A DNA stretch of 64,000 nt from assembly GCF_022747945.1 (NCBI RefSeq), contig NZ_JALDST010000001.1, forward strand, positions 1,116,001 to 1,180,000, given 5' to 3'. The DNA is from Micromonospora sp. R77 (lineage in GTDB: Bacteria; Actinomycetota; Actinomycetes; Mycobacteriales; Micromonosporaceae). The notes beneath the pieces were generated by a model, which made no database searches, was not told the DNA's origin, and worked only from the letters and a program-made list of their open reading frames with translations. The position numbers and the translations under genes are program-made. Positions 44,907 to 54,306 of this stretch are shown here, in pieces. Within the stretch, counting starts at the first letter, position 1. Each line of letters begins with the position of its first letter.

Positions 44907-44956
44907 ACCACGACAGGTGTTGTAGATTGTCCCTCGACCACGACAGCCGTCGTGGT
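44907..44956. promoter_or_regulatory. Two TetR-type operator sites
   Basis: ACCACGACAGCCGTCGTGGT (44937-44956) is a perfect palindrome with 8-bp arms. A second site, ACCACGACAGGTGTTGTAGA (44907-44926), keeps the left arm and part of the right. The centres are 30 bp apart, between the divergent tetR and DHFR-like genes. Confidence 0.65.
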
Positions 44957-44979
44957 TACTCCCGGACATCGGAGCAGGT

Positions 44980-45549
44980 TTGCGCAAGCTCGTCTACTTC
45001 GTCGCCAGCACCCTCGACGGCTTCATCGCCGCCCCCGACGGGTCGTTCGACTTCTTCCCGCTGGCGCCGGACCCCCACCTGGTCGCCGAATGGCCCCAGA
45101 CCCTCCCCACCGCCGCCCATCGGCACCTCGGCCTCGACGCGCCGCAGGGCCGGTTCGACACCGTCCTGATGGGACGCGGCACCTACGAGCCGGCCCTCGC
45201 GATCGGCGTCACCAGCCCCTACGCCCACCTCAAGCAGTACGTCTTCTCCCGTTCCCTGCCGCCGTCGGACGACCCCGGCGTCGAGATCGTCGCCGGCGAC
45301 CCGACCGCCCTGGTACGCGAGCTGAAGCAGCGACCCGGTGCGGACATCTGGCTCTGCGGCGGTGGCGAGCTCGCCGGCCAACTCCTGCCCGAGGTGGACG
45401 AGCTGGTGGTCAAGCTGAACCCGATCGTCGCCGGCAGCGGCATCCCGCTCGTCACCCGGGGCTTCGACCCGCACCGCCTCGCCCTGGTCGACTCCCGGCC
45501 CCTGGCCAACGGGGTCCTGCTCCTGAGCTACGCCGCGGCCGGGCGGTGA
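44980..45549 (+). CDS. Dihydrofolate reductase/RibD-like reductase
   Basis: A 189-residue protein of the RibD C-terminal/DHFR superfamily. LVYFVASTLDGFIAAPDGSF is the N-terminal strand and loop, TVLMGRGTYE the NADPH segment, and DIWLCGGGELAGQLLPEVDE the GGG loop. These proteins are NADPH-dependent reductases of uncertain substrate, often controlled by a divergent TetR. The start is TTG 44980 with GGAGCAGG upstream. Confidence 0.87.
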   Translation: MRKLVYFVASTLDGFIAAPDGSFDFFPLAPDPHLVAEWPQTLPTAAHRHLGLDAPQGRFDTVLMGRGTYEPALAIGVTSPYAHLKQYVFSRSLPPSDDPGVEIVAGDPTALVRELKQRPGADIWLCGGGELAGQLLPEVDELVVKLNPIVAGSGIPLVTRGFDPHRLALVDSRPLANGVLLLSYAAAGR

Positions 45550-45588
45550 CCGGTCTGCCCGGCGGTGCGGACGGCACCGCTGGACCGG

Positions 45589-46374
45589 TCACCCGGGCGG
45601 CCGGACCTGGTGGGTGAGGAACGGCAGGACGGCCGCGGGCAGCGCCGGCGAGCCGACGACGTCGTAATGGGTCAGTCCCGGCAGGACGGCCAGCCGTGCG
45701 GTCGGCCGGTCGGTGCCGTCCCGGTGCCCGGCGCGGAGCAGCTCGAAGAACTCCGCCATGTGGCCGACGGGGATGGAGTCGGCGTCGGCGAAGACCAGCA
45801 TCGTCGGCACGGTCAGGGCGGCGACCTGCGCCGACCAGTCGTAGTCGCGGCGCAGCAGCTCACCGGTCTTCGCCCAGAGCCGGGGCCAGTCCTGCGGGCG
45901 CGGCGCGACCCGGGTGTACAGCTCGTACGGCGGGGTGCCCCGCATCCGCTCGGCGGCCCGTTCGTCCTGGGCCGCCATCGCGGCCAGCACCTCCGGATAC
46001 CAGCCGCCCCGCCGGCAGGGGGTGGAGACCAGCACCAGCCGGCGCAGCAGCTCCGGATGCCGGATCGCGGTACGCAGCGCGACGCCACCGCCCAGCGAGT
46101 AGCCCAGCAGGTCCACCTCGGGCAGGCCCAGGTGCCGCAGCAGGGCGGCGACGTCCTCGGCCATCGACTCGTAGCGCAGCGGCCGGTCCACGTCGGCGGT
46201 CCGGCCGTGCCCCTGCAGGTCGAGCGCGACGACCTGCCGCCGGGCGGTCAGCGCGGGCAGGACCGGGGCGAACATCTCCGTCGACCCGTAGCCGCCGTGC
46301 AGCAGCACCAGCGGGCGGCCCGCGCCGTGCACCTCGTACCAGAGGCGTAGGCCGTTGACGTTCGCGTAGCTCAT
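45589..46374 (-). CDS. Alpha/beta hydrolase
   Basis: 261 residues. VLLHGGYGSTEMFAP is the oxyanion loop. GYSLGGGVALRTAI holds the nucleophile Ser, LVFADADSIPVGHM the Asp, and GLTHYDVVGSPALP the catalytic His. The triad is complete and there is no signal peptide, so it is a cytosolic esterase- or lactonase-like enzyme of unknown substrate. The ATG at 46374 fits the family start SYANVNGLRLWYEVHG. Confidence 0.9.
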   Translation of the reverse strand: MSYANVNGLRLWYEVHGAGRPLVLLHGGYGSTEMFAPVLPALTARRQVVALDLQGHGRTADVDRPLRYESMAEDVAALLRHLGLPEVDLLGYSLGGGVALRTAIRHPELLRRLVLVSTPCRRGGWYPEVLAAMAAQDERAAERMRGTPPYELYTRVAPRPQDWPRLWAKTGELLRRDYDWSAQVAALTVPTMLVFADADSIPVGHMAEFFELLRAGHRDGTDRPTARLAVLPGLTHYDVVGSPALPAAVLPFLTHQVRPPG

Positions 46375-46393
46375 GTCCGTACAACGGCGCAGC

Positions 46394-46429
46394 GGGTGCG
46401 TTCGTGGCCGGACGACCACGAACGCACCC
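46394..46429. terminator. 14-bp stem after GNAT gene
   Basis: GGGTGCGTTCGTGG and CCACGAACGCACCC pair perfectly around an 8-nt centre, 10 nt beyond the GNAT stop on the minus strand. Confidence 0.7.
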
Positions 46430-46439
46430 GGCGGCGGGG

Positions 46440-46922
46440 CTAGCCGGCCACGTACCGGTACAGCGTCCCCTCGTCCGAGGTCACGCTGCCGTCCCGGCGC
46501 AGGCCGGCCTTCTCCAGCACCCGGACGGACGGCGCGTTGGCCGGGTCCACGGTGGCGAACACCTCCGTCACCCCGGGCAGGGTGCGGGCGTACCCGACGA
46601 GAGCGCGGACGGCCTCGGTGGTGTAGCCCCGACAGCGCCGGGACGGCACGACGCCGTAGCCGAACTCGACCGACCCGTCGGTGGTCGGCAACTTCAGCCC
46701 GATGGCGCCCACCGTCAGGCCGGTCTCCCGTTCGATCATCAGGAAGTGTCCGTGGGGCGTCTCGGGGTGCCGGCTGATCAGCCCGGCGATCATGCGGTCG
46801 CCCTCGGCGGGATAGTCGGCCGCCCAGTGCGGGCGGCGCTCACCGGCGACGACGGCGGCAGCCTCCTCCGTCGGCCAGTGCCGCAGGACGAGACGGTCGG
46901 TGGTCAGGTCAGGAAAGGACAA
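46440..46922 (-). CDS. GNAT acetyltransferase, RimJ/RimL type
   Basis: A 160-residue protein. LTTDRLVLRHWPTEE at the N-terminus and GYGVVPSRRCRGYTTEAVRA (acetyl-CoA site) are typical of the RimJ/RimL-like group, with NAPSVRVLEKAGL near the end. TTG 46922 was chosen as start for the GGAG 6 nt upstream; TTG 46934 is possible. The substrate is unknown. Confidence 0.88.
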   Translation of the reverse strand: MSFPDLTTDRLVLRHWPTEEAAAVVAGERRPHWAADYPAEGDRMIAGLISRHPETPHGHFLMIERETGLTVGAIGLKLPTTDGSVEFGYGVVPSRRCRGYTTEAVRALVGYARTLPGVTEVFATVDPANAPSVRVLEKAGLRRDGSVTSDEGTLYRYVAG

Positions 46923-47087
46923 CGCGATCTCCAAGGTCGTGGAGCGACCCGGGTCGCGTCAGTCAGCGTGCGCGACCCGGAAAAGGGCATGGCAGGAGAA
47001 GCTCATGGCGATCCATGGCCTCACTCCCCTGCGCCCACGACGGTCGCGTGTCCGCGCCTCGGCACTCTAACCCATGATCCGGATATG

Positions 47088-47132
47088 CCGCGCCCCCGCC
47101 GCCTCGGGCCGACGAGGCGTGCGGGGGCGCGG
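47088..47132. terminator. Long GC hairpin after NCS2 permease
   Basis: CCGCGCCCCCGC plus CGCCTCG pair with CGAGGCG plus GCGGGGGCGCGG, with one bulged T, around GGCCGA. It lies 10 nt beyond the permease stop on the minus strand. Confidence 0.7.
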
Positions 47133-47141
47133 CGGAGCCGG

Positions 47142-48629
47142 TCAGCTGACGCCGGTGACGGCCTTGACCAGGTTGATGCCGAAGTAGACGACGAAGGCCA
47201 CGGCGACCGCCCACATCAGCGGGTGGATCTGCCGGGCCTTGCCCTGCGCCACCCGGATCGCCACCCAGCTGACGAAGCCGGCGCCGATGCCGTTGGTGAT
47301 CGAGTAGGTGAACGGCATGAGCGTCATGGTGAGGAACGCCGGGACCGCCACGCCCACGTCGGTGAAGTCGATGTCCTTCACCTGGCGGATCATCAGCGCG
47401 CCCACGACCACCAGCGCCGGGCCGGCGGCCTCGCTGGGCACCAGCGACACCAGCGGGGTGAGTAGCAGCGCGCCGAGGAAGAGCAGACCGGTCACCACGC
47501 TGGTCAGGCCGGTACGCCCACCGTCCGCGATGCCCGACGACGACTCGACGTACGTGGTGGCCGAGGAGGCGCTGCCGGCACCACCGGCGACCGCGGCGAC
47601 GCCGTCGACGAAGAGCACCTTGCCCAGCCGGGGCATGTCGGTGCCGTCCTCGGTGGCCAGGCCGGCCTGCTTGGCCAGCCCGACGGTCGTCCCCATCACG
47701 TCGAAGAAGTCGGCGAGGACCAGGGTGAACACCAGCAGCAGCGCGGTCATCACGCCGACGTGCGCGAACGCGCTGAACGACACGTTGCCCAGCAGGTGCA
47801 GGTCGGGCGCCTTCACCAGCGGGTCCGGCAGGGTCGGCACGTTGAGCTGCCAGCCGGTCGGGTTGGGCTTGCCGTCCACGAACGCCGGGCCGGGCTTGGC
47901 CAGTGCGTTGACGATCACGGCGACCACGGTGGTGGCGACGATGCCGATGAGGATGCCGGCCTTCACCTTGCGGGCCACCAGGATGCCGGTGACCAGCAGG
48001 CCGACCAGGAACACGACGGTGGTCCAGCCGCGCAGGGTGCCGTCGGCACCGAGCTGCACGGGGACGGTCGTACCGGCGGCATCCGGCACCCGGCGGACCA
48101 GGCCGCCGTCGACGAAGCCGATCAGCGCGATGAACAGGCCGATACCGGCGGCGATGGCGGCCTTGAGCTCGGCGGGGATGGCGCGGAAGACGGCCTTCCG
48201 GAAGCCGGTGAGCACCAGCACGGTGATGATCAGACCCTCGATCACCACCAGGCCCATCGCCTCGGCCCAGCTCATCTGGGACGCGACGGCGTACGCGACG
48301 AACGCGTTGAGGCCGAGTCCGGTCGCGACGGCGAACGGCACCCGGCCGACGACGCCCATCATGATCGTCATCACGGCGGCGACCAGGGCGGTCACCCCGG
48401 CGACGGGCGCGATGCCGAGCAGCTTGCCGTCGGCGTCGGGGGCGGTGCCGATGATGAGCGGGTTGAGCACGACGATGTACGCCATCGTGGCGAAGGTGGT
48501 GAGGCCGGCGAGGACCTCTCGCCGGACGGTCGAGCCCCGCCGGGTGATCTCGAAGTAGCGGTCGAGGCGACCGCGCTCGGGTTCCGCCGGGTCGACCGGG
48601 GCAGCAGGATCCTGCGTAGTCACGCTCAT
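47142..48629 (-). CDS. NCS2-family purine permease (AzgA-like)
   Basis: A 495-residue membrane protein with about thirteen helices. REVLAGLTTFATMAYIVVLN and ATGLGLNAFVAYAVASQMSW are hallmarks of the AzgA/GhxP (COG2252) branch, which imports adenine, guanine or hypoxanthine with protons. ADFFDVMGTTVGLAKQAGL and AGAGSASSATTYVESSSGIA are the substrate-site helices. The ATG at 48629 gives a short polar N-terminus. No purine riboswitch was recognised upstream. Confidence 0.9.
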   Translation of the reverse strand: MSVTTQDPAAPVDPAEPERGRLDRYFEITRRGSTVRREVLAGLTTFATMAYIVVLNPLIIGTAPDADGKLLGIAPVAGVTALVAAVMTIMMGVVGRVPFAVATGLGLNAFVAYAVASQMSWAEAMGLVVIEGLIITVLVLTGFRKAVFRAIPAELKAAIAAGIGLFIALIGFVDGGLVRRVPDAAGTTVPVQLGADGTLRGWTTVVFLVGLLVTGILVARKVKAGILIGIVATTVVAVIVNALAKPGPAFVDGKPNPTGWQLNVPTLPDPLVKAPDLHLLGNVSFSAFAHVGVMTALLLVFTLVLADFFDVMGTTVGLAKQAGLATEDGTDMPRLGKVLFVDGVAAVAGGAGSASSATTYVESSSGIADGGRTGLTSVVTGLLFLGALLLTPLVSLVPSEAAGPALVVVGALMIRQVKDIDFTDVGVAVPAFLTMTLMPFTYSITNGIGAGFVSWVAIRVAQGKARQIHPLMWAVAVAFVVYFGINLVKAVTGVS

Positions 48630-48973
48630 GGCGTGGCTCACTCCGTTCCGGGTTGGCCCGGCCGGCGTGCCGGTCGGGCGAAGGGGGTGCAGCCGTCCCG
48701 GGGCGGTTGGCCCGGAGAACGCCGGTCCGGCTGGGCTCCGCGGATCCCGCGAAGCACTACGAAGCCGCACCCCGGTCGGGGAGCGACTTCGCGCCACCAC
48801 CTTACCGTCGGGTAAGGACCGCTGGTCCGCCGCTGTGCACCCGGCTCGCACCCGGGGTGGGGAAGGTCACTCCGGGGTGGGTGATCGAGGCGCTGACCGC
48901 AAAAGCCTCACTAACCCGACATTTATTCCCTAAAGTTACTGCGCAGGGAGGCAGCCGAGACCGGGGGTCCGAC
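48630..48973. other. Divergent intergenic region
   Basis: These 344 nt separate the permease and GH15 genes. An A+T-rich patch near 48906-48940 (CACTAACCCGACATTTATTC) precedes the GH15 gene and may be its promoter. I see no supported gene and no purine-riboswitch core. Confidence 0.4.
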
Positions 48974-50821
48974 GTGAACACCTATCCGGCGATCGAGGAC
49001 CACGGACTCATCGGTGACCTCCAGACCGCCGCCCTGGTGACCTGCGACGGGACCATCGACTGGTTCTGCGCGCCGCGCTTCGACTCGCCCAGCATCTTCG
49101 CCGCGCTGCTGGACGCCGAACGGGGCGGCTACTTCCGCATCGCGCCGGACGACGTCCCGCACGTCACCAAGCAGCTCTACCTGCCCGGCACCCCGATCCT
49201 GATCACCCGGTTCATCAGCGCCGACGGGGTCGCCGAGGTGGTGGACTTCATGCCGGTGACCGGCGAGCGGGCCACCGAGGTGCACCGCCTGGTCCGCATG
49301 GTGACCATGGTCCGGGGCACCATGCGCTTCCGGCTGGAGTGCCGGCCCCGCTTCGACTACGGGCGGGAGCGGCACGAACTGGAGCGCCACCGCAACGGGT
49401 ACGTCTTCCGGGGCACCACGGCGTCGTTCACCTTCAACCCGGTCGCCCCGGTACGCCGCCTGATCGACTCCGGCGACATCCAACTGCGCGACGGCGACCT
49501 GATCGGGTACGCCACCCTGAACGAGGGTGACACCGGCGGCGTGGTGCTGGAGACCACCGCCGAGGCCGAGCCCCGGATCGTCCCGCCCGAAGAGGTGCAG
49601 GGGATGTTCGAGTGGACCCGGGACTACTGGCGGCGCTGGGTCGACCGGTCCCGGTACACGGGCCGGTGGCGGGAGATGGTGGAGCGCTCCGCCATCACGT
49701 TGAAGCTGATGACGTACGCCCCGACCGGCGCCATGATCGCCGCGCCGACCGCCTCGCTCCCGGAGCTGATCGGCGGCACCCGGAACTGGGACTACCGCTA
49801 CACCTGGATCCGCGACACGTCCTTCTCCGTGCACGCGCTGCTCGGCCTCGGCTTCACCGAGGAGGTCAGCCGCTACATGGAGTGGCTCGACGAGCGGATC
49901 CGGGAGGCCGGCGACCAGCAGGACCCCCTGAAGATCATGTACCGGGTGGACGGCTCGTCGGACCTGCACGAGGAGATCCTGGAGCACCTGGAGGGTTACC
50001 ACGGCTCGGCCCCGGTGCGGATCGGCAACGGGGCCGCCGACCAGCTCCAGCTCGACATCCACGGCGAGGCGCTCTATGCCATGCACCTCGCCGACGAGCA
50101 GGGCATCCGCGTCTCCCACCAGGTGTGGCGCAGCACCGTGCGGCTGGTCGACTGGCTGTGCGAGCACTGGGACCGGCCCGACGCCGGCATCTGGGAGAGC
50201 CGCCACCACCCGCGCAACTACACCTTCGGCCGGGTGATGTCCTGGGTGGCGCTGGACCGGGCCGTCCGGCTCGCCTCCCGGACCGGCCGCCCCGGTGACA
50301 TCAGCCGCTGGATCGCGCAGCGCAACCAGATCTACAACCAGGTCATGGCCCGCGGCTACCACCGGGGCCGCGGCACCTTCGTGCAGGCGTACGACGAGAA
50401 CGTGCTCGACGCCGCGCTGCTGGCCATGCCGTCGGTCGGCTTCGTCACCCCGACGGACCCGCTCTGGCTCGCCACCCTGGACGCGATCGAGCGGGAGCTG
50501 GTCTCCGACAGCCTGGTCCACCGGTACGACCCGGTGCACTCCCCCGACGGCCTCCCCGGCCACGAGGGCACCTTCAACATGTGCACCTTCTGGTACGTCG
50601 AGGCGCTGGCCCGCTCCGGTCGCCTCGACGACGCCCGACTCACCTTCGAGAAGATGTTCACCTTCAGCAACCATCTCGGCCTCTACGCCGAGGAGATCGC
50701 GGCCACCGGCGAGCAGATCGGCAACTATCCCCAGGCGTTCAGCCACCTGTCGCTGATCAACACGGCGCTGGCGCTGAACGACATGCTCGACGCCGAGGCC
50801 GACGCCCGCCGCCGCCGCTGA
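48974..50821 (+). CDS. Glycoside hydrolase family 15 (trehalase/glucoamylase-like)
   Basis: A 615-residue GH15 enzyme with an N-terminal beta domain (IEDHGLIGDLQTAALVTCDG, IDWFCAPRFDSPSIFAALLD) and a catalytic (alpha/alpha)6 barrel. GGTRNWDYRYTWIRDTSFSV is the substrate-site signature, and the barrel ends in FSNHLGLYAEEIAATGEQIG, near the second catalytic Glu. The closest tested actinobacterial relatives I recall include mycobacterial trehalase. There is no signal peptide, so intracellular trehalose or alpha-glucan use is likely. The GTG at 48974 follows GGGGGT. Confidence 0.9.
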   Translation: MNTYPAIEDHGLIGDLQTAALVTCDGTIDWFCAPRFDSPSIFAALLDAERGGYFRIAPDDVPHVTKQLYLPGTPILITRFISADGVAEVVDFMPVTGERATEVHRLVRMVTMVRGTMRFRLECRPRFDYGRERHELERHRNGYVFRGTTASFTFNPVAPVRRLIDSGDIQLRDGDLIGYATLNEGDTGGVVLETTAEAEPRIVPPEEVQGMFEWTRDYWRRWVDRSRYTGRWREMVERSAITLKLMTYAPTGAMIAAPTASLPELIGGTRNWDYRYTWIRDTSFSVHALLGLGFTEEVSRYMEWLDERIREAGDQQDPLKIMYRVDGSSDLHEEILEHLEGYHGSAPVRIGNGAADQLQLDIHGEALYAMHLADEQGIRVSHQVWRSTVRLVDWLCEHWDRPDAGIWESRHHPRNYTFGRVMSWVALDRAVRLASRTGRPGDISRWIAQRNQIYNQVMARGYHRGRGTFVQAYDENVLDAALLAMPSVGFVTPTDPLWLATLDAIERELVSDSLVHRYDPVHSPDGLPGHEGTFNMCTFWYVEALARSGRLDDARLTFEKMFTFSNHLGLYAEEIAATGEQIGNYPQAFSHLSLINTALALNDMLDAEADARRRR

Positions 50822-50822
50822 C

Positions 50823-51905
50823 CTACCCGCTCAGTTGGCCGGTCCCCGCCTCCAGCGGGAGCGGATCCGCGTGGTGCGGTGCGACCGAGAGGTGTCCGGA
50901 GAGCGCGCGGAGGAAGTCGGGCGCGTCGAAGATCTGGCCGGCGGAGGCGACACCGGTCGTCCTCGTCCGACCGGCGAGAATGCGCTGCACCGCTTCGACC
51001 GCCAGCGGCGCGCTGATGGCGTAGATGTCCCGGCCGCTGGCGACGACGCGGCGGCGGGTGTCACCGGCGCGTACGACGACGTCGACGGTGAACGTCTGCG
51101 CGGATCGGCCGCGCCCGTCGACCGCGACCGGCGCGGGGGTGCCCGGCGCGGCCAGGTCCTCGGCCGCGTCGACCGTCATGTACGTGCGTACCTCGGGGAT
51201 GGCCAGGTGGCTGGGGACGGTGACGACATCGGCCATCGTGAAGTCGCCGAGGACGGTCCGGGTGCCCAGCGGAGCGGGAAAGTCCCACTCCAGGCGGGGC
51301 AGCTCGCCCTCCCCGAGGTGGTAGTCCAGCCGACCACCGGTGTAGCGGACCCGTCGGCCGTCGCGCCGCTCGCGCGAGACGGTGCCGGAGGCGAGGGTCC
51401 CGCCCGTCGGGTGCCAGCTGCTCAGACCGTACGCCACGTGCGCCTCGTCGGCCGTCGTCCAGTCGCCCATCGCCGTGGTGACCAGCAGGTCGCCGAGTCC
51501 GCCGAAGAACGCCATCGCCGGGACGACCGCGATGCCGGCGCTCCGGGCGCGGTCGGTGAAGCGCCGGAAGGTGTCGACGTTGGCCTCGATCTCGGCCGCC
51601 ACGTCGACGTACGGGATGCCGGCCCGCAGCGCGGCCTCGATCACGGGGGCGGCGGTCGAGGCGAACGGGCCGGCACAGTTGACGACCCCCGCCGCTTCCC
51701 TCAGTGCCCGGTCGAGCGAGGCCGGATCGTCGACCGACGCGACCCGGTGGTCGAGCCCCGGCTGCGCCGTCGCCAGCGCCCGGAGCCGCTCCACGTCGCG
51801 ACCGAGGAGCAGCGGGACGAATCCGCGCTCGCGCAACTCCGACACCACGAACCGCCCGGTGTGTCCGTACGCGCCGAACACCGCCACGACCTGCTCCGTA
51901 CCCAT
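50823..51905 (-). CDS. Saccharopine dehydrogenase-like NAD(P)-binding protein
   Basis: 360 residues. VVAVFGAYGHTGRFVVSELR is the Rossmann loop, and VNCAGPFASTAAPVIEAALR is the conserved second motif of saccharopine dehydrogenase/trans-acting enoyl reductase-like proteins. Such proteins act in lipid or amino-acid metabolism; the substrate cannot be inferred. The ATG at 51905 begins GTEQVVAVFGAYG. It is divergent from an AraC/GlxA-type regulator, which may control it. Confidence 0.85.
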   Translation of the reverse strand: MGTEQVVAVFGAYGHTGRFVVSELRERGFVPLLLGRDVERLRALATAQPGLDHRVASVDDPASLDRALREAAGVVNCAGPFASTAAPVIEAALRAGIPYVDVAAEIEANVDTFRRFTDRARSAGIAVVPAMAFFGGLGDLLVTTAMGDWTTADEAHVAYGLSSWHPTGGTLASGTVSRERRDGRRVRYTGGRLDYHLGEGELPRLEWDFPAPLGTRTVLGDFTMADVVTVPSHLAIPEVRTYMTVDAAEDLAAPGTPAPVAVDGRGRSAQTFTVDVVVRAGDTRRRVVASGRDIYAISAPLAVEAVQRILAGRTRTTGVASAGQIFDAPDFLRALSGHLSVAPHHADPLPLEAGTGQLSG

Positions 51906-52001
51906 TCCGGTTCCCCCTCGAAAGATCGACTGAGGAGATCCTTCCCGGCGGGACGGGCCGGCGTGAGTGTCCGGAACGCCATCCCCCGTACAGTTTCGGA
52001 C

Positions 52002-52958
52002 ATGGCCACCATCGCGCTCGCCGCCACCGACGGGATGCTGCACTTCGAGCTCGCCATGGCCTGCGAGGTCTTCGTCCGCGACCCGTCCGGCCTGGCCGAC
52101 CCGTGGTACGACCTCGTGGTCTGCGGTCCGGGCCCGGTCGGGGTCGGCAGGTTCCGGCTGGAACCGGACGACGGTCTGGACCGCCTCGCCCGCGCCGACA
52201 CCGTGATCGTCCCGGCCGTGGCGGACATCGACGCCGAGGTGCCGCCCGACCTGCTGGACGCCGTTCGCGCGGCCCACCAGGCGGGCGCTCGGCTGGTCTC
52301 GCTCTGCACCGGCGCGTTCGTGCTCGCCGCCGCCGGGGTGCTGGACGGGCTGCGGGCGACCACGCACTGGGCGCACACCGAAGCACTGGCCGCCCGTTTC
52401 CCCCGGGTGGAGGTCGACGCGGACGTGCTCTACGTCGACAACGGCAGCGTGCTCGCCTCCGCCGGCAAAGCCGCCGCGATCGACCTGTGCCTGCACCTGA
52501 TCCGCCGCGACCACGGCGCGACGGTCGCCAACGCCGTCGCCCGCCGCCTGGTGGTGCCGCCGCACCGCGCGGGCGGCCAGGCCCAGTTCGTCACCACCCC
52601 GGTGCCCGCCCGCGACGACCATCCGCTCGCCGACCTGTTCCCCTGGGCGATGGAACGGCTGGACCGCCCGCTGACCGTGGCGGACCTGGCCCGTCGGGCG
52701 AACATGAGCTCACGCAACCTGGCCCGCCACTTCAGGTCGGCAACCGGCACCAGCCCGCTGCACTGGCTGTCGACCCAGCGGATCCGCCGCGCCCAGGAGC
52801 TGCTGGAGAACACCGACCTGAGCATCGACGCCATCGCCCGGGCGGCCGGCCTGGGCACCGCGACGACGGTACGCCGGCACTTCCACCGCACCGTGGGGGT
52901 CTCGCCGGACACCTACCGCCGCACCTTCCGCAGCGCCCGGCCCGCGGCGGAGTCGTGA
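52002..52958 (+). CDS. GlxA-type AraC family regulator
   Basis: 318 residues. The N-terminal DJ-1/PfpI-like domain (about 1-190) has LVSLCTGAFVLAAAGVLDGL with the conserved nucleophile-elbow Cys. The C-terminal AraC domain (about 215-310) has two HTHs: LTVADLARRANMSSRNLARH and LSIDAIARAAGLGTATTVRR, then FHRTVGVSPDTYRR. Such regulators activate neighbouring metabolic genes, here perhaps the divergent reductase-like gene. The 3' end overlaps the convergent acyltransferase gene by 46 bp. Confidence 0.92.
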   Translation: MATIALAATDGMLHFELAMACEVFVRDPSGLADPWYDLVVCGPGPVGVGRFRLEPDDGLDRLARADTVIVPAVADIDAEVPPDLLDAVRAAHQAGARLVSLCTGAFVLAAAGVLDGLRATTHWAHTEALAARFPRVEVDADVLYVDNGSVLASAGKAAAIDLCLHLIRRDHGATVANAVARRLVVPPHRAGGQAQFVTTPVPARDDHPLADLFPWAMERLDRPLTVADLARRANMSSRNLARHFRSATGTSPLHWLSTQRIRRAQELLENTDLSIDAIARAAGLGTATTVRRHFHRTVGVSPDTYRRTFRSARPAAES

Positions 52959-54127
52959 CCACCGTCGGTCAGGAGACCGCCGCCCGCCCCGACCGGCGCA
53001 GCCAGGTCAGCCGCCGGAAGCGCCCCTGGTCGGGAGCTGTAGCGCTTGTGCCGCAGCGCGGGCTTCTCGACCAGGTGCCACGAGGCGTACGCGATCATCC
53101 CGGTGAGGGCGATGGCCAGGGTGACCAGCGCGGTGCCGTGCAACTGCCCGGCGATCCCCGACCAGAGCAGCAGGTTGACCACGGGCATGTGCCAGATGTA
53201 GACGCCGAAGCTGAGGTCACCGATCCGCTCGGTGGTGCGGCGCAGCACGGCCGGGCCGTGGTGGCCGACCCAGAAGAGCAGGTACGCCAGCGGCAGCGCG
53301 GCGGCGACGGCCACCACCGGGGCCCAGGCCGGACCGACCTGCTGACGCCCCAGGTTGGCGGCCTGGTAGAGCAGCACGGCGGCCACGGCCAGCGTCCAGT
53401 GCTGCGGCAGCCGCGACCAGACGCGAGCGGCGGCGATGCCGACGACGAAGACGGCCAGCCACGGCCAGCACGTCACCGCCAGCAGCTTCGCGTCGAGCCG
53501 CTCGGTCGTCTCGCCGCCGAGCGCGGCCAGCAGCACGGTCCCGGCGACGCCGACGGTGAAGGCGACCGTGACCATGGCCCGGAAGCCGACCCGGTGCGCC
53601 AGCCACACCAGGCCGGGCAGCAGGAGATAGAAGCTGACCTCGACCGGGATGGTCCAGAGGCTGCCGTTCACCACGCCGCTGCCGAAGCCGTGGAAGAGGG
53701 CGGGGTGATAGACCGGGAAGAGTGCCAGGTTGCTGGTCGCCCAGGCGAGAAACGGCGTGCTGTGCGCCGCGCCCAGCGGAACGACCCGCAGCGCCAGCAG
53801 CGCGACCACCATCACCGCGAGGTACGCGTAGAGCGCCGGCACGATCCGCAGGAACCGGTTACGCAGGTACTCCCGGTAGGGCCGCCCGTCGCGGCGGCAC
53901 CGTTCGGCGGACGCGTACACCATGCCGCCGCTGAGGATGAAGAACGCCATCACCCCGTCGTAGAACCACAGGCCGTGACCGTGCCCGAGCCAGAGGAACC
54001 CCGTATCGAGGTGGGCGGTGGCGTGCTGGACCAGGACACACAGGGCGGCCAGCAGCCGGAGCGCGTCGAAGCAGTTCCGCCGCCGCTCGGTGCGCGGCGG
54101 CGCGCTGGGCTCGACGATCACGGCCAT
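52913..54127 (-). CDS. Acyltransferase family 3 membrane protein
   Basis: 404 residues with about ten or eleven hydrophobic helices. NCFDALRLLAALCVLVQHAT at the N-terminus holds the conserved His, and GVMAFFILSGGMVYASAERC and FLRIVPALYAYLAVMV follow. This is the OafA/YrhL/NodX acyltransferase-3 layout, which acylates sugars of cell-surface glycans or metabolites using cytosolic acyl donors. The C-terminal end reads opposite the 3' end of the AraC gene, an unusual convergent overlap of coding regions. Confidence 0.88.
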   Translation of the reverse strand: MAVIVEPSAPPRTERRRNCFDALRLLAALCVLVQHATAHLDTGFLWLGHGHGLWFYDGVMAFFILSGGMVYASAERCRRDGRPYREYLRNRFLRIVPALYAYLAVMVVALLALRVVPLGAAHSTPFLAWATSNLALFPVYHPALFHGFGSGVVNGSLWTIPVEVSFYLLLPGLVWLAHRVGFRAMVTVAFTVGVAGTVLLAALGGETTERLDAKLLAVTCWPWLAVFVVGIAAARVWSRLPQHWTLAVAAVLLYQAANLGRQQVGPAWAPVVAVAAALPLAYLLFWVGHHGPAVLRRTTERIGDLSFGVYIWHMPVVNLLLWSGIAGQLHGTALVTLAIALTGMIAYASWHLVEKPALRHKRYSSRPGALPAADLAAPVGAGGGLLTDGGHDSAAGRALRKVRR

Positions 54128-54306
54128 GTGGGTGCTTCCGTTCCAGGACTGCGCTCGACACCGGGGCGACCGGGTCAGTCCAGTACGTCACGGCACCCCG
54201 TGATCCAACGACGCCGGTCCCGGGCCGGTAGCGGGCCAGCAGGCCGCCGAGCAGCGAACACCCGCAATCGGATACCCGCCGACACCGCGACGTCGTGGAG
54301 CGCCGG

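Noticed and set aside
48630..48973. Possible purine riboswitch before the NCS2 permease
   Set aside because: No purine-riboswitch core or paired loops found in the leader.
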